Of a DNA stretch of 64,000 nt, positions 46,279-58,430 are shown piece after piece. This DNA is from Proteles cristata cristata. Taxonomy: Eukaryota > Chordata > Mammalia > Carnivora > Hyaenidae. The translations under genes were made by a program, and so were the position numbers. Each line of letters opens with the position of its first letter. Position 1 is the first letter of the stretch. The notes under the pieces are model-generated. The model did not search any database. It was not told the origin of the DNA and saw only the letters and a list, made by a program, of their open reading frames with translations. The stretch is taken from positions 372,001 to 436,000 of the forward strand of contig JAESUZ010000343.1 in assembly GCA_017311185.1 (NCBI GenBank), written 5' to 3'.

Positions 46279-46847
46279 AGGGAGAAAGGGGCTGTTGAAA
46301 TATATTCTCAGGATGATCAGCATCATTATGGCCCAGGGACTTCTGTAGGCCCCCCACTCTTCCCCTTTCAGAGTTCTGTCCCTGTTCCACCATTATTTGC
46401 TGGTGTGGAGCAGACATTAAGAGCTGCCATGTCTGGACATGATATAAAGACTACTACACATCGTACTCTAATGAGGAAACTACCATGCATCACCAAAAGG
46501 TCCTGGGTTTTCAGCTCAATGATATTATTGGAGGGGGCCTTTGAATCAGCCACCTTTGGGGAAAGTGTGAGTATATTTGACATTCAGGAAAGCCAGTGAG
46601 CCTAACATTTGGTGATGATAAGAGAAAATATGTAGTAGAAATTAGTGCCTGTCTCCACTATTTGCAGATTACTTCTCCTTTTGGGCACATGGAAAATTTC
46701 ATTTCCCTATCCCTTTGCTTTGACCACTGAAATGTTAGGAGAAGTGTCATGTGCATTTGCAGGTAAAATTATTTAAAATATAACTTTTTAATTTCCCCCC
46801 ATTTTGGCAAATTGCAGAAGCATCTGTTAACATGAAAATACCATAAG

Positions 46848-47055
46848 GGGAGCCTGGGTGGCTCAGTTGGTTGAGTGGCCGATTTAAGCTTGGATCACAA
46901 TCCCAGGATTGTGGATTGTGCCTCACATTGGGCTCCACACTGATCATGAAGACTGCTTGGGATTCTCTCTCTCTCTCTCTTTCTCCCTCACCAACTTTGT
47001 CCTCTCCCCTGCTCTCTGTCTCTCATCTTCTGTCTAAAAAAATAAATAAATAAGA
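46848..47055 (+). mobile_element. Older CanSINE
   Basis: Head GGGGAGCCTGGGTGGCTCAG with an ancestral-type body (CACATTGGGCTCCACACTGA), CT region and AAATAAATAAATAAG tail. GAAAATACCA and GAAAATACTA flank it. Confidence 0.92.
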
Positions 47056-48995
47056 AGAAAAAAAGAAAATACTATTAAAGCAAGTTGAAATGCTAAAATG
47101 CTACATGTGAATAATTGTGACATGGAGAGTTCCTGAGTCCCCCTTGCATGAGGAAAAAAAACAACTTCTTTTGTTAAGCCACTGAGATGTTAAAGCTCTT
47201 TCTACAACCTAACAAAGATTGACTGGTACTTTAAACTAGACTCTAAATTATTTCTCAGTTCCCATGCAAAGTAATATTTTTATAGCATCTATTTTTGTTT
47301 TGGCTATAGGGAACCAGATAGGATAAAAGGGAAAATGTCCAAATTACCCATAGTCATCACTATGAGACATTTTTTCATCTTGTTAACTTTTTTAGTTTCT
47401 GTAGCCTACAATGGGACAAGTTAATGTTTATAGATAAATAAAAGGCATAAAAGAAAAACTCAGAGTGGCAAGTGAAATATTATTGTTAATTAATAGCTAC
47501 AGATATAAAATATAATACATTGCAATAATTAACCATTCCTTCACAGATTTAGAGTATTAAGAAACTCAAGAACTATCCTTCATCCTGTTTGTTTTCCTTT
47601 GAAAGGAGCTGGCTCATGTTTATTTTCCATTTACCAATAAACCAGTTGGGTTATAGTTCAAGTGATTTTTTTAACATTCATAATTTATCTTATCAATATG
47701 TTCTCTCTCCATGGGTGTTTTCCACAATAAATAATCAACCCTGACAATATACTAGAGTAGAAAAAATGTGTGGTGGTTTCATGGTACCAAATTCACTTGA
47801 CTTTGAAGCTTCCCAACACAGCATCAGATGCAGGTTAGGACTTTAGAAGGTACATTGCCCTAGTCAGTCAATTCTTCCTGGGTCTCTCCAGTGACTCCCA
47901 TTAAACACTAATCTTCAAGGGTTAAATATTCTTCCTGCATTTTAAGACAATGTTTTTAAGTTATATATTCTAAATATGTATCTTTTGCTGCTAAACCTAT
48001 TTAAAAGGGGCTTTACTTAATCTAAAGATGCATTTAGTTTGTCTAGTAAGGGGATGCTTACTGAGTAATGGTCTTGTATCTGACACTGCATCAAGGACAT
48101 GGGGAGAAATGAGTTGCTATGTTGTGCTGGAAAGGTTCTTAAGGAAAGATGATACCTCTGGCCACATGTTTCTTCAGCCACATCTTACAAACAGCTGCTT
48201 GTACAGTTTTTCTGGAGAGGAATGAACCATTTATGCATCCTGAGGTGCTTTCAGCCAGACAGACATCTCATATGCCACGCACAGACCGAGGCATATAGAT
48301 GTGTATGAAGGTTCCATGGCATTCTTGGAAATTCCCCAAGACCTTATGTTTCTGACCTGTCCTTAATCTTGCTCCATCCCCATTTGACTGTAAACTCCTG
48401 GCTCCATGGGCCGTGTCTGATCCCACCTCTGGCAATTTAGACTTGGTGTCTATAATTGGTCTCACTGGGGTTAGCTTCTCAGCTTTGTCTAAAAGATTTT
48501 GGTCTAAATTCTGATTTTCTCCTTGGCAGATTGCCTCAGATAGTATAGCCCATCCTAATCCTAGCCTCTCATGACTTGGCCGATACCCTTGCCAAACTGG
48601 CCTTGGGACTGTAATGGAACACTCCACCTCTTTCAGAAATCATGATTATTGCACCATATTCATTTCTTCTTCTGCCCTTCTGTGTGTTCCATATAGGTAA
48701 ACAAAGCCTCATGTGGCTTAGGAAAATACAGTAAAAATAGTGTGTAATAGCTTTAATGAAAAGCTAAAGCTTGGAGTTTATTTGGCTATTGAAAACACAG
48801 AGCTCATAAACATCAATTGATATGACAGCATTCCCGTTTCATGTTGTGTTGCATTTTTTTTATGGTACGGAGAGAAGTCTCACTTTTTCCAAACAAAGGA
48901 AATCACCAGGACTCTATGCACTTGATACGGACTTAGCTAAGCACATTCAGTTCCATTATTACAGGAAGAAAAGTAAGCCTATTGTTTTTGACAGG
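47056..48995. other. 1.9 kb without recognised gene or repeat
   Basis: The minus frame at 48268-48627 (119 codons) has no recognised domain and ordinary composition. It is the longest such frame here and is not supported as a gene. Confidence 0.35.
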
Positions 48996-49009
48996 GAGCT
49001 GGCCCTTTT

Positions 49010-49235
49010 TTTCCCCTTTTTTAAAATGTTTATTTATTTTTGGAGGAGAGAGGGAGAGAGAGAGACAGAGCACCAGCGGGAGAGGGGCAGAAAGAGAGAG
49101 AAACAGAACCTGAGGCAGGCTCCTGGCTCCAAGCTGTCTGCACAGAACCCGATGTGGGGATCAAACCCACAGACCACAAGCTCATGACCTGAGCCAAAGT
49201 CAGATGCTTAACTGACTGAGCCATGCAGGCACCCA
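49010..49235 (-). mobile_element. CanSINE, exact target-site duplication
   Basis: Full-length copy. GAGCTGGCCCTTTT occurs exactly at 48996-49009 and 49236-49249. Confidence 0.95.
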
Positions 49236-49249
49236 GAGCTGGCCCTTTT

Positions 49250-49679
49250 CTGAGGCCACAGGTATGTATTATGTAGGCACCTGTTTTAAGAGCCAGCGAA
49301 CTGGCTAGCAATGATTCTTCTGCCCTTTTCTATCCAAGTGCTTCGAATAAGATGGCAATTATGAACCAAAGCGTTAACACATTTTCAGATCTGTTATTAA
49401 CCACATGCAACATCACCAAATATAAAAACTGGACATTCAAAAACCATTTAGCCCCTCTATTTACAACAATAGGCTTTAGATTTAAGAGCTTTCGACTCAC
49501 TGCCTACGTGAGATTTCCACCTATATTGATTTTCACCATAGCCTGTCAAGCTAAGGCAGTGGGTCCTTTGTATTCACTTAAAAATGGGGACACAGAGGCA
49601 CGAGAGTATTCCACATCTTATTCGCCATTAGAAGGAAACCCAAAAAAGTAAAGAAACAGACTGGCCCAAAGTGAATGGT
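49250..49679. other. Unannotated DNA
   Basis: The plus frame at 49352-49651 has no recognised domain. No repeat recognised. Confidence 0.35.
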
Positions 49680-49885
49680 TGTGGCTTTGGCAACAGAGAG
49701 ATCTAGGGTTGGTAACTGATTTTGATCTCAACGTGTTGTGTGACTTCAGGCCCCTAACTCAACCTCACCAAACTATAGGTCCATCGGTAAAATAGGTTGA
49801 CAAAACATACATTGTAAGATTATTGAAAAATATTGAATAAAACCATGTCATTAGCACACGATAAGTTTTAAATAAATAGTAACTG
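49680..49885 (+). repeat. MIR, diverged
   Basis: CTAGGGTTGGTAACTGATTT, GTTGTGTGACTTCAGGCCCC, AACTCAACCTCACCAAACTA and GTAAAATAGGTTGACAAAAC follow the MIR core and 3' half in order. Confidence 0.75.
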
Positions 49886-50249
49886 TTTCCTTTGAATTCT
49901 GTTCCTCTAGGTTTGTTTAGAGCCAACCCTAGAAACATCTGTCAGTAGACCTCAGTATTAAAGTGGAAGGAGGGTTTTTCTACCAGTCACAGAGGTGAGC
50001 AGTTACAGTGTGGGAATTACAAATGCCAAGGGCAGGGGGGGAGGGCATTTGGAGAGGAAACTGGATGAATTATAAAGCATACAAAGATGATTGCTGGAGG
50101 AAAATCTTGGAAAGATGATTTGATAGCTGTCGATGGAAGCAGAGATTTTTCTCTGGAAGAAGAATGGTTTTTTCTGCAAATGTTGCCATTGACTCAAAAT
50201 CAACTGGCTCTGCAGAATTGACAGATAATTGTATAATCATGAGGGTTTT

Positions 50250-50425
50250 CTACTTTGCACTAAGTGGTTCACATTCACAAATGTATTTTAATTTTACCAC
50301 AGTTCTGTGAGGCAGTACCTTTTTTATACAGATGTGGGAAGTGGGGCTGTAGGAATTACATATCCTGTTCATGGTCTTATGATTCATAAATCAGAGGCAA
50401 GGAAACTCTGATCCACCTTACCTGA
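50250..50425 (-). repeat. MIR, diverged
   Basis: ATTTTACCACAGTTCTGTGA, GGCAGTACCTTTTTTATAC and AGATGTGGGAAGTGGGGCTG match the inverted MIR order. ATGATTCATAAATCAGAGGC corresponds to the tRNA-related end. Confidence 0.7.
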
Positions 50426-50564
50426 AAACTCAAGTCCTCACCAATCTTCTAGTTTTCCTCCTCAAGAACCAGAAGTTCACCACCACCACCACCGCCAACA
50501 AAAAAACATAAGTACATTTGGTTTAAAAAGAAATTTTTAAAAAATGTGTTTCTTCGTGGAATCA

Positions 50565-50565
<1 letters not shown>

Positions 50566-50605
<40 letters not shown>

Positions 50606-50606
50606 A
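50566..50606. repeat. (CT)n(CA)n microsatellite
   Basis: About 13 CT units followed by about 7 CA units. Confidence 0.97.
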
Positions 50607-51479
50607 CATAAAATCAGATAGCATAGGATATCATAATATTCGTTCAGAATGGCTTGAATAAAGGAGAAGATGGAAAATTAACTGTAAGCTGTGGGAAGAC
50701 AAGAGACTAGAGGGTCTAAGTTTTCAGCTCTTTTATTGGCTCTGGCCTTGTCATGTTAAGATGATAGAAAGGGTCACAAATGTGTTTCCTATCAAGATGT
50801 TTTTCACTGCAATGGAGTTATGTTTCTTGAATATTTTTCTCATAACACATTTTCTAATAGCATCATTTATCAAGCAATTATAAAGTATGTGAACTATTCA
50901 TAACATGTATTCATATTTTCTTTCCCAGAACAGATCTCAGAACAAGATTCTCTCCGGGGACAGAAAAATGAAAAATGGATTATGCAGGTTTCTGTGTCTC
51001 TCTATGAAATTATTTGACCTCTGCAGGAAGAAATGTAATTCATTATATAAGAAGGATTTATTAAATAGCTACTGTTTTCAAACCACTTTACTAAATCATA
51101 ATCTAAAAAACAAAGAAAAGAAAAAGAAGAAAATAGGTTTCTGGCCTTTAATAAATATATAATCTTGTTCACATGCCAATACAACAAAATTATCTGACTA
51201 TAAAAGCCATGAAGGAAACATTGCTTTTCCATCCACCAGTGTTCTTGATCCTCTGCCCAGTCATTCCTTCCTCCACTAAGTCTAACAACACCTATAACCA
51301 AAAAAAAAAAGTGATATAATGTCCCTGTATGTCAGTACAGAGCATCTGGATAACCTCCTCCCCTCTTGATATTTGGACAAATATAGAGAGGCTCAACTTT
51401 TAGAAAACTCTCATGGCTTCTGAAATTCCATGTGACGTCTTTGGGAGCACTAACTCTTTACTAAGTATTTGTCTAGGAA
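50607..51479. other. Unannotated DNA
   Basis: Nothing recognised. An A-run of 10 occurs at 51301-51310. Confidence 0.35.
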
Positions 51480-51650
51480 ATTTCATTTCCATTTTCCTAT
51501 TTACTTCCCTAGTGCCTTGATCTTAATATAGTCATTGCCATCTTACAAGTAAGGAGATTGCTGAATAATCAGCAATAAGAAATAAATTGCCCAAGGTCAT
51601 GCCATAAGTTCATGACAAACTGACATTTATACCTAAGGTTTAAAAAATAA
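51480..51650 (-). repeat. MIR, diverged
   Basis: CCATCTTACAAGTAAGGAGA, AAATTGCCCAAGGTCATGCC and AAGTTCATGACAAACTGAC follow the inverted MIR core (..CCATTTTACAGATGAGGA..TTGCCCAAGGTCACAC..). Confidence 0.7.
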
Positions 51651-51969
51651 AAATGGTTTCAGTGTTCTTCTCATTGCACTGCTATGTACTTAAGGACACG
51701 TAGTGGGTCTCATGCCCACAGTTTGGGTCCCCCAGGAGGCAGATTCCAAGATGGAATTAAGTGCACAGGAAGATAGTTACCTAGAACCAGTTACCTAGAA
51801 TCTAGATTTCACCCTGTACAAAAGTTCCCACTGATTTTCAAGATTTCCCTCTCCCAAGAAATTTCACAATTCAGACACAAAATCATATATTAAGAAGTCC
51901 AAACTTGTAATCTGTATAATAGGTTGAGCTAACATAGGGCTCTTTCACTCAAATTATAAAAGATGCTGG

Positions 51970-52564
51970 ATATTACCTAAAGAAAGTGAAAAAACTAATT
52001 CAAAGAGATATGGGCAATCCTGTTAATTTCAGCATTATTTAAAATAGCCAAGATGTGGACGCAATCCAAGTGATCACTGATAAATGAACGGATAAAAAAG
52101 ATGTGGTGTATACACACAATGGAATATTAACCATAAAAAGAATGAAATCTTGCCATTTGCAACAACGTGGATAAACCTAGATGGTATTATGCTAAGAGAA
52201 ATAAGTCAATCAGAGAAAAACAAATACCCATGATTTCACTTGTATGTGGAATCTGGAAAACAAAGCAAAAGAACAAACAAAATAAATGGACTTATAATAT
52301 GGAGAACAAACTGGTTGCCTGAGGGGTAGGGGATGGGTGAAATAGATATAGGAGACTGAGAGGTACAAACTTCCAGTTATAAAATAATAAGTCATGGGGA
52401 TGAAAAGTATAGGATAGGGAATATAGTCAATATTATAATAATGTTTGGTGACTACTTCCTGTGGTGAGCATTGAGTAATATACAGATTTATTCAATCACT
52501 ATGCTCTACACCTGAATCTAACATAACATTGCATGTTCATTATACTTAAATAAAAAAATAAGAA
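51970..52564 (+). mobile_element. Old L1 (ORF2 end and 3'UTR)
   Basis: GCATTATTTAAAATAGCCAA, AACGGATAAAAAAGATGTGG, CACAATGGAATATTAACC and TTGCCATTTGCAACAACGTG are ORF2/3' landmarks. The 3'UTR ends at TATACTTAAATAAAAAAATA. Frame is broken throughout. Confidence 0.85.
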
Positions 52565-52576
52565 TTAGTTCTCTTT

Positions 52577-52786
52577 TTAAAAAAGTTATTCATTTTTGAG
52601 AGAAAGAGTGAAATAGAGTGTGAGTAGGGAAGGGGTACAGAGAGAGGGAGACACAGAATCCGAAGCAGGCTCCAGGCTCTGAGCTGTCATCACAGAGCCC
52701 AACGCGATACTTAAACCCACAAACTGTGAGATCACAACCTGAGCCGAAGTTGGAAACATAAACGACTGAACTACCTAGGTGCCCCA
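52577..52786 (-). mobile_element. CanSINE, full length
   Basis: Tail, cat-type body (AGGCTCCAGGCTCTGAGCTG) and head (CTACCTAGGTGCCCC). TTAGTTCTCTT flanks both ends (near 52565 and 52791). Inserted in the A-rich end of the L1 before it. Confidence 0.93.
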
Positions 52787-52801
52787 AAATTTAGTTCTCT
52801 T

Positions 52802-53399
52802 GTAAGTGATATGAAAATGTTAGATAAATTATAGTAAAACATTTTAAATTGTATTCAAAGTTAAGAAAACTTCTCGGTGCTAGAAATAAAGAACTTAAAA
52901 GCAGACCAGTAAGTAAACACCCGTGTGTCTCCTTTCCCCCATGCGGGCATAAGAACTCCGTATATGTCTAACAGGCTGAAGTCATGCTTTGTGGATACAG
53001 GAATTACAGCCACAGTCCCACTGCAAAGTGCTGTTTCTTAGCTCTTTACATAAAGTCATGAACCAAGAAGGGCTGACCCATTATTGAAAAGGAGATTACA
53101 AAATCCTTTCCACTGCACTAAAGGACTTGGCATAGAAGCCAGCTATTATAGACAGTGGGTGGGGTAAAGGAGCTAAGAAGTATGAAACCCAATCCTTCAG
53201 CATGTAAAGCTAGGAAATCCCAGTTAGAAAAATTAACACAAAACGATTTCAGTACTGGCAAAACATGGAGCTCATGCAGAGGCAACCACGAAACTCACCC
53301 ACAGAGATTAGCTTCACGTGAGGCATGCAGGACTTCCATGGAAACAATTTCTTCAAAGGATGAGTTCACAAACGTACAAAAAAAAAAAAAAAAGGTATT
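52802..53399. other. Unannotated DNA
   Basis: The plus frame at 53155-53514 runs across an A-run of about 16 (53377-53392) and into an old L1-like region. It has no recognised domain. Confidence 0.35.
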
Positions 53400-54100
53400 G
53401 CCTCAAGGTATAACCAGAAATGCAATACACTGGAGAATTTACGCCATAGAAACAACAAATAATAGAAAAGGTGGAAGAATCCTGAAATATGTATGTTTAA
53501 AAGTGGTCAAATAGATAACAACTGTACAGAAATCTAAAGCAAGAATAAGATAAAGTGGAAAATGAACACGCAGGCTTTAGTTAAGTGGAATGAAAAGGGA
53601 AATCTTGGAATGAAAATATGGAAATCAAAATTAAGAAAAGCAACTCAAATTTCGGTTAAAAGCTTACTAGGTACAGGGAGGCAAACCATGAGAGATTCTT
53701 GAGTGCTGAGAACAAACTGAGGGCAGATGGGGTGGGGGGAGGGGGCAGGGGTGATGGGCAGGAGGAGGGCACTTTGGGGATGAGCCCTGGGTGTTATATG
53801 GAAACCAACTTGACAATAAACTATTTTTAAAAAAGGGAAAAAAAAGCTTACTCGGTACAGCAGGAGGAATTAATGAATTGGAAGACAGATTTGTAGAAAT
53901 CATTTTGGATGCGGCACAGAAGGATCAAGAGATAGAAAATAGTAAAGGGAGTTAACAGACAAGAAGGACAGTGGGAGATGTTCCAGCATACATCTTCATT
54001 CCAGAAGAAGAAACAGAGAATATGGGTGAAAAGCAATGTCCACAAACATAAACGTCTTTAGGTAGGAACACTGAAGCACTCATAAAACCCTAAGCAGAAT
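53400..54100 (+). mobile_element. Old L1/HAL1 ORF1-like remnant
   Basis: GGAATTAATGAATTGGAAGA, AAATCATTTTGGATGCGGCA, AGGATCAAGAGATAGAAAAT, GGGAGTTAACAGACAAGAAG and TCATTCCAGAAGAAGAAACA follow the order of the L1M/HAL1 ORF1 coiled-coil to RRM region. Frameshifted and stopped. Split by the L1 at 53677-53841. Confidence 0.5.
53658..53860 (+). mobile_element. Short L1 3' end (165 bp) with 19-bp TSD
   Basis: AAAAGCTTACTAGGTACAG (53658-53676) and AAAAGCTTACTCGGTACAG (53842-53860) flank an L1 3'UTR end. The insert runs from GAGGCAAACCATGAGAGATT to CAATAAACTATTTTTAAAAA and carries a G-rich tract (GGTGGGGGGAGGGGGCAGGGG at 53729-53749). Confidence 0.93.
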
Positions 54101-54130
54101 TAAATTAAAAAAAAAAAAAAGACAAATTCC

Positions 54131-55265
54131 GTATTTAGTGTCACTGCAGTGCAAGTGTAAAACCAGCACGGGTGACAGGTACGTAGAGGGGCCTTGTACA
54201 CATGATCGCCCATGTTTGAAGAGTCTGATGCAGGAAAAGAAGATGAATCTGTCTTATCACAGCGTTTCAGAAAAAAATGTCCCCGTCTTTAAAAAAAAAC
54301 AAAACCCTCTTGTAAAGCTTGGCATGCAACAATATTCAAAACATGAATTTTGGTCTCTGTGCCTAAGTATTTACTACAATGCTCTAGTTCACGCATCACC
54401 CTCCCAATGGAGGAAGATGCCCTGGGGCTCCTTTGGGGTCGTTTGACCCAGATATATATTACTTGGCACCTAACAAAGGCAGCCATTCTTCGCTTTCTCA
54501 CTTTTTGCTGTAAGGCTTCCTCCATTTCATACAGAAATAACCCAATATATAATCATATTAAACTGCAATTCTCTGACAAGCAGTTGAACACACGATGTGC
54601 TTCTTCTTACATTTTATCTATGATATTCATGATGTATTTTGTATATGTCTATCATTTTAAAATTGTATGACCTTCTGGCAACACATGGCAGTCTCTAAAA
54701 AGAAGCTGAATATTATATTTGATGAAATTTCTAAAGATGTCAACCTTTCGTTAGATGCAAAACAGGGAATTGCTGCTCCTCTCAATCCGTTTCATATTAT
54801 TTTCCTCCTACTAGAGCCTTATCAAAGCAGTGCTAATATTCTTTTCGATGGAATAGTTTGACAGTGTAAAGCACTACAGCTTTTTAATTATCAAGGTGCA
54901 AATAAAGATTCTTTTAATGAAAAGGTTTTTTCCAGTAAAAGTAATGGATAAACAGCTCAGCAATTTCTTTACCTTTTCCTAAATTGTCTAAATATGAAAA
55001 CTTTCAACTCAGTTATCTCAGAGGTAACTGAATGGGGCTGAGCAAAAACCAGATCGTTTCTAAAAATCTTTATACTCTGTTGTCTACCACAGAGGCACAA
55101 ATTGCCCTTCATTATCTCAACATGTTTCTTACTTGTCGGAGTGCAGTATTTCTTTGTATTTTAGCATTTAAGATGCATTCATTCATTTCAAAGGCCAGAA
55201 ATCCTGATTGGTTTTTACTCCTGTCTTACTCACACAACAGTTCACTTAACAACAGCAGTCTCCAA
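54131..55265. other. Unannotated DNA
   Basis: Overlapping frames at 54138-54861 show no recognised domain. No repeat family recognised. Confidence 0.35.
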
Positions 55266-55282
55266 AGTGATGTATACATACT

Positions 55283-55483
55283 AGGGGCGCCCAGGTGGCT
55301 CAGTCGGTTGAACATCTCATTTCGGCTCAGGTCATGATCTCCTGGTTCATGAGTTCAGGGCTCACAGTGGCTCGCTGCTGTTGGTACAGAGTCCACATCG
55401 GTTCCTCTGTGTCCCCTCCTTCTGCCCCTCCCCCTCTTGAGCTGTCTCTCTCTTTCTCAAAAATAAAAATAATAACAGGAAAA
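55283..55483 (+). mobile_element. CanSINE, full length
   Basis: Head GGGGCGCCCAGGTGGCTCAG, body, CT region and A-rich tail. AGTGATGTATACA (from 55266) and AGTGATGTATCCA (from 55484) are the probable duplications. Confidence 0.93.
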
Positions 55484-55498
55484 GAGTGATGTATCCAC

Positions 55499-55988
55499 AA
55501 CTGATGTGGTACACAAAATGATGCTTGAGGTGCAAAATGAAAATATTAGGATTTTGTTTATCTTTAGTTTTATTTTAAAAAATAACAATAGTACATTTAG
55601 TATGAGTGACATCGCGGGTAGGCAGTGCCACCAGTACCCAATCCAGTAATGTATAAATATCCATTTAACAATAACAAAAAAGTTTTAAATGTATATTTTG
55701 GGTTTTCTTGCTTATTAGCAAAGCACGAAAGTCATTGTATCTTTGAGGAATGTCTTTCTGCTTGTGGCAAAAATTACCAAAGCAATATAAATCAATCAAT
55801 GCGCTGATATATCAATGTTCATTCCACTGTTAGCACATACTGTTTGAAGATACAGAGAAAGATAGTTAAAGATGTAAAGAAACAGATGTTTTGACTATGC
55901 TTGGCTTATTGTATTTGCTAGATTCTCCTTCCATAACAAAATACACACAAAACTATGATTTGTGAGCCATTAAAGGACAGATGTCCTG
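55499..55988. other. Unannotated DNA
   Basis: Nothing recognised. The plus frame at 55625-55807 is unsupported. Confidence 0.35.
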
Positions 55989-56004
55989 CAGAGGATATTT
56001 TCTC

Positions 56005-56090
56005 GAATTTTCGTGTCCTCCTTGCACAGAGGCCATGCTAATCTTCTCTGTATCATTCCAATTTTAGTATACATGCTGCCGAAGTGAGCC
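56005..56090 (-). pseudogene. RNU6 (pseudogene): U6 snRNA retropseudogene, 3'-truncated
   Basis: The minus strand reads CTCACTTCGGCAGCATGTAT, ACTAAAATTGGAATGATACA, GAGAAGATTAGCATGGCCTC and so on. This is U6 from its 5' end through the ACAGAG-like region to CACGAAAATTC. The last ~20 nt of U6 (the 3' stem and oligo-U) are absent, and no poly(A) is present. CAGAGGATATTTTCTC (55989-56004) and CAGAGGACATTTTCTC (56091-56106) flank it, a 16-bp duplication with one mismatch. No upstream snRNA promoter elements are expected in such a retrocopy. Substitutions (CGCTTCGG to CACTTCGG, others) also argue against function. Confidence 0.93.
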
Positions 56091-56106
56091 CAGAGGACAT
56101 TTTCTC

Positions 56107-56680
56107 AATAGCAAATGTGTTATAACATCATAATTTGTGGAACAACAAAAAAATACTATATAAGTTAACCCTTGCTATAGTCAGCACTTTGGTGTTCTAA
56201 GAAGAAATCTAGGAGAATGTCACAAAAATGGGCAAACATCTGCAATTCAACCTCTGCGTCCTTGGTGGACAAGACATGTTGCAATAAATAAATGAAAGCC
56301 AAAAATGCACAAAGCACTATAATCTCATCAAGTTAAGTTTATGTGTTTGTTTGTCTTTTTGTTGGTTTTCAATGGGACCTTTAACTTAAAAAAAAAAAAA
56401 ATCTTTACAATAGATGTAATGAAATGTATCCTGACTGAGAAAATCCTTCTACAGAGAGGTTTACTTGTCAGCATGTGACAAAACACGTATCAGAGTCACA
56501 GAACGTCACGACAGCTTACAAATATTTTACCTTTGCTTCCCTTCTGTGAACAGAGAGGGTGTTGTAATGCAGATATTGACAACAAACACGTGTAACCTGT
56601 CCTTCAAAGGTTAAGGTGACATTTTTACAAGGAATAAGGAAGTAACTATTACAAAAGGAAACGGCTCTAGAGAGAACATT
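56107..56680. other. Unannotated DNA
   Basis: An A-run at about 56388-56401 is the only notable feature. Confidence 0.35.
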
Positions 56681-56697
56681 TGAAATGGATATTTAAA

Positions 56698-56903
56698 ATT
56701 TCTTTCAATGTTTATTTTTTGAGAGAGAGAGAGAGAGAGAGCCTGTGTGCCCACAAGCACGAGCAGGAGAGGGACAGAGAGAGGGAGACAGAGAATCCAA
56801 GGCTCCCAGCTGGCAACACAGAGCCAGATATGGGGCTCAAACCCACGAACCTGTAAGATCATGACCTGAGCCAAAGTCAGACGCTTAACCGACTGAGCTA
56901 CCC
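56698..56903 (-). mobile_element. CanSINE, exact 17-bp target-site duplication
   Basis: TGAAATGGATATTTAAA is exact at 56681-56697 and 56904-56920. The body lacks the CAGGCTCCAGGCTCTGAG segment (CAAGGCTCCCAGCTGGCAAC instead) and the first head bases. Confidence 0.95.
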
Positions 56904-57283
56904 TGAAATGGATATTTAAAGTTATTAATATTTCTTTTGTTGAAAATAATGAACATCTTATTTTAAAAAAGCCATCTACACTTCAAAAAGCTGTTAATGA
57001 AGTTTTGAAAGGTTTGAATTCATTTGTTAAAAAAAAATTGTAAATGCAAGATTTCTTCCAATTAACTTGCAAGAACAATTGATTTGCATCTGGGAGATGG
57101 AAATTTACAAGAAGTGTTTTAAAATGACAAAATTTCACAAAAACATGACAAAATGAAAGAGAAAATTCTGAATGGGAGCTATTGATTTAGTAAACACAAG
57201 CAGCGTACATCAATTCTATTTTTTTTCTTTGATACCATTTTTAGCTACGAAAGCCAATGGAATAATTTTAATCATTTCATAAT

Positions 57284-57478
57284 TTAATTTTTTTTAATGC
57301 TTATTTATTTTTGAGAGCAGGGGAGGGGCAGAGAGAGAGGGTGACACAAAATCTGCACCAGGCTCCAGGCTCTGAGCTGTCAGCACAGAGCTCCACTCGG
57401 GGCTCGAACTCACAGACTGTGAGATCATGACCTGGGTCGAAGTCCTAGACATAACCCACCAAGCCATGCAGGTGCCCC
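57284..57478 (-). mobile_element. CanSINE, full length
   Basis: Tail, shortened AG region, cat-type body (AGGCTCTGAGCTGTCAGCAC) and head (GCCATGCAGGTGCCCC). TAATCATTT flanks it (57269 and 57479 area). Confidence 0.93.
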
Positions 57479-58194
57479 TAATCATTTAAATGTTTAATCA
57501 ACTAAACCAAAGAATCACTTGTGTATAGCACAATGAGTTAAACCGATTTTTTAATAGTTAAAGCTATTCATTCACATTGCCTTCAAAATACTGATTTAGG
57601 CACCATTAATAAAATACATTATTTAAAAATTAATGTTTATTCCATCTTTGTATTTGAAATGCATTTTGACGTGTTTTATAACATATAAACTGGTCCTTGT
57701 ATATAATACATAAATATCCATACCTTCTAGGTAAAAGCTTAAACATACTTTCTGATAAAAGTGAAATCCATAAAGATTGGCAGTGCTTCTGACTTTCTTT
57801 ACCCACTAGAGGCCTCTGCAAGTTCCCTTTTGGACGTTCGTGCTCATGACCAGCAGATATCAATGGGAGTGTGGCTGTACTTTCTCTCTGCGCAGAATGG
57901 AAATCTTACCTCACACAGCACGAAAACTCCACTGGTTTCAGAAATGCCAGAGACTGGAAGTCTGTTCCCTTGGCAAAGAAACAAACAAAAAAACAGGGTA
58001 GGGCCTATTTTCATTGGACAAAGATGACACACTAGCAGTGCATTGTTGCATTTGTATTTATTACACGGGTTTTTAAGAAGAATATTTTAAGAAGATATTT
58101 CATTGGGCTGCAAGAGATGTTGAGGGAAAGTGAACACTAAAACACCTTGCCATGAAGCCACCTGATGCCCAAGGTGGGCTTGGGGCGATACAAT

Positions 58195-58350
58195 GAGTAT
58201 GTGCTGTAGAGCAAGAGACCCTTGGCTTCCAGTCCTCTTAGAACTTGTGTTCAATACCTCAGCCAACCAATCTGTAAAATATGCATAATTATGCCCCAAT
58301 CGCCGGATTATTATCAGGATTACACACAATGGCATATATAAAGTATCAAA
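58195..58350 (+). repeat. MIR, diverged
   Basis: AAGAGACCCTTGGCTTCCAG, CAATACCTCAGCCAACCAAT, CTGTAAAATATGCATAATTA and GGATTATTATCAGGATTA follow the MIR core and 3' half on plus. Confidence 0.65.
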
Positions 58351-58430
58351 TCATTCTGAAGCCCTTTGCACACTGAATTTACAAAACTAAAAGCATCATC
58401 GAAATAAAGATTGATTTAAGAAAGTTTTTT

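Noticed and set aside
48268..48627. 119-codon minus frame
   Set aside because: No recognised domain or motif, no splice or promoter context. Could not be separated from a chance open frame.
53155..53514. 119-codon lysine-rich plus frame
   Set aside because: The Lys run is a genomic poly(A) tract, and the distal part overlaps an old L1/HAL1-like remnant.
55992..56092. Functional U6 snRNA gene
   Set aside because: The copy lacks the 3' end, has substitutions, and is flanked by a target-site duplication, so it is a retropseudogene.
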